Source: Nitrospinota bacterium
GTDB taxonomy: Bacteria > Nitrospirota > Thermodesulfovibrionia > Thermodesulfovibrionales > UBA1546
Assembly (NCBI GenBank): GCA_018896985.1
Contig: JAHILQ010000129.1
Location: forward strand, 1 to 6,639
Reading direction: 5' to 3'
Length of the DNA stretch: 6,639 nt
Below are positions 5,588 to 6,639 of this stretch, piece by piece. How positions within the stretch are numbered: the stretch's first letter is position 1; each line of letters opens with the position of its first letter. Under the pieces are notes generated by a model. That model saw only the letters and a program-made list of their open reading frames with translations, did no database searches and had not been told where the DNA came from. Both the position numbers and the translations under genes were made by a program.

Positions 5588-6639
5588 ATGTCAAAAGAGA
5601 TTTTATTGAACGACCTGAATCCCCGGCAAAAAGAAGCGGTGCTCCATGAAGGAAGTCCGCTTCTTGTGCTTGCCGGCGCAGGCAGCGGTAAGACGAGGGT
5701 CATTACTCATAAGTTTGCGTATTATGCAAAGTCAAACAAGGTTTCTCCGCATTCAATATTTGCTGTCACTTTTACAAACAAGGCCTCCGATGAGATGAAG
5801 CGCAGAATAGCCATGCTTATTGGAAAGGATATGGACGGTTCATGGATAGGCACATTCCATTCGCAGTGCAACAGGATACTCAGAAAAGAGATAAAGGCGA
5901 TAGGATACAACAATAATTTTTTAATATACGATGCTGATGACCATTGTAATCTTATAAGGCATATACTGAAGGAGTTCAGGATATACGAGGCGATGTATAA
6001 AGGGGTTGCTTCAAGGATAAGTTCTTTGAAATCTTCACTCGTAACCCCGAGCAGGTTTCTTTCTAAGACGGACGGTTTCGGTTTTGATGAAAAACTTGCG
6101 AAGGTGTATGTGAGATATCAGGATGAACTCAAGAGGTCCAATGCGCTGGATTTTGATGACCTTATAATGCTTACGGTAAAACTTTTTGAGGAGAACCCTG
6201 CATTGCTTGAAAAATACCGGACTATATTTAATTATGTTCTGGTTGACGAATTTCAGGATACAAACTATGCGCAATACCGCCTGTTAAAATTGCTTGCCGC
6301 AAGGGACAATATCTGTGTTGTCGGCGACGATGACCAGAGCATATACAAATTCAGGGGCGCTGATGTCAGAAATATTCTTAACTTTGAAAATGATTTTCCA
6401 CGGGCAAAGGTCATAAAACTTGAACAGAACTATCGCTCAACACAGAACATACTTGATGTCTCAGGCGCAGTAATAGCAGGGAATCAGGACAGAAAGGCAA
6501 AGAAGTTATGGACTGAGAGGGGCTGCGGCGAGAAGGTCTATCACTGCTGGTTCAATACAGAGGAAGACGAGGCAAAACATATAGCAGCCATGATAAAGGA
6601 ACTTTACCTGAAAGGCGAATGCCGCTATAAGGATTTTGC
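5588..6639 (+). CDS. uvrD: UvrD/PcrA-family ATP-dependent DNA helicase (N-terminal part, cut by window end)
   Basis: The first 350 codons of a superfamily 1A 3'-5' DNA helicase; the reading frame stays open to the window edge. Motifs appear in the expected order: Q motif LNPRQKEAV (10-18), Walker A AGAGSGKT (29-36), motif Ia VTFTNKAS (60-67), GTFHS (88-92), the UvrD-type DFDDL (188-192), Walker B DEFQDT (220-225), motif III VGDDDQSIYKFRGAD (245-259) and motif IV LEQNYRST (278-285). All nucleotide-binding residues of domains 1A and 1B seen so far are intact. The start ATG follows an AAAGAAAGAG stretch (5573-5582), a weak ribosome binding site. UvrD and PcrA act in excision repair, mismatch repair and removal of proteins or RNA polymerase from DNA. 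The missing C-terminal half is needed to tell UvrD/PcrA from Rep or other relatives. It lies 65 bases after glmS with no clear terminator between. Confidence 0.93.
   Translation, partial: MSKEILLNDLNPRQKEAVLHEGSPLLVLAGAGSGKTRVITHKFAYYAKSNKVSPHSIFAVTFTNKASDEMKRRIAMLIGKDMDGSWIGTFHSQCNRILRKEIKAIGYNNNFLIYDADDHCNLIRHILKEFRIYEAMYKGVASRISSLKSSLVTPSRFLSKTDGFGFDEKLAKVYVRYQDELKRSNALDFDDLIMLTVKLFEENPALLEKYRTIFNYVLVDEFQDTNYAQYRLLKLLAARDNICVVGDDDQSIYKFRGADVRNILNFENDFPRAKVIKLEQNYRSTQNILDVSGAVIAGNQDRKAKKLWTERGCGEKVYHCWFNTEEDEAKHIAAMIKELYLKGECRYKDF

Overview
The window looks like a chromosomal segment from a Gram-negative-type bacterium of moderate GC. ATA and AGA/AGG codons are common and ORFs are tightly packed. 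The protein style, together with a C6/G6 palindrome that encodes a PPFIKGG-type peptide, would suit an uncultivated Nitrospirota (Thermodesulfovibrio-like) or Desulfobacterota lineage. That placement is an impression from memory and was not tested by any search.

Layout: all genes are on the + strand. Positions 1-552 hold a compact type II toxin-antitoxin pair, an unstable-antitoxin-family protein and a ParE/RelE-fold toxin, joined by an ATGA overlap. Positions 553-694 are non-coding and hold a small stem-loop, a candidate promoter, and a 29-bp sequence that imperfectly repeats the leader of the toxin-antitoxin pair. Then follow yebC (695-1450), a DUF502 two-pass membrane protein (1517-2134), glmU (2131-3639, overlapping DUF502 by ATGA), glmS (3696-5522) and the first 350 codons of a UvrD/PcrA-type helicase (5588 to the window edge). 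No convincing intrinsic terminator is visible between 695 and the end, so yebC to the helicase may be one transcription unit.

Function: GlmS makes glucosamine-6-phosphate from fructose-6-phosphate and glutamine. GlmU performs the last two steps to UDP-GlcNAc, so this block supplies the precursor of peptidoglycan and lipid A; GlmM, the step between, is not in the window. YebC (translation or transcription factor) and the helicase (DNA repair) are housekeeping neighbours without a direct pathway link.

Most notable: (i) a 44-bp near-perfect palindrome sits in frame inside the uridylyltransferase domain of glmU and adds about 19-20 residues relative to E. coli GlmU; (ii) five exact-length 7-bp tandem units (AACTYTY) end five bases before the glmS start codon, where a Shine-Dalgarno should be; (iii) the leader of the toxin-antitoxin pair recurs in degenerate form just upstream of yebC, so the two units may share a promoter type or an operator. 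No wholly new multi-gene system is evident.
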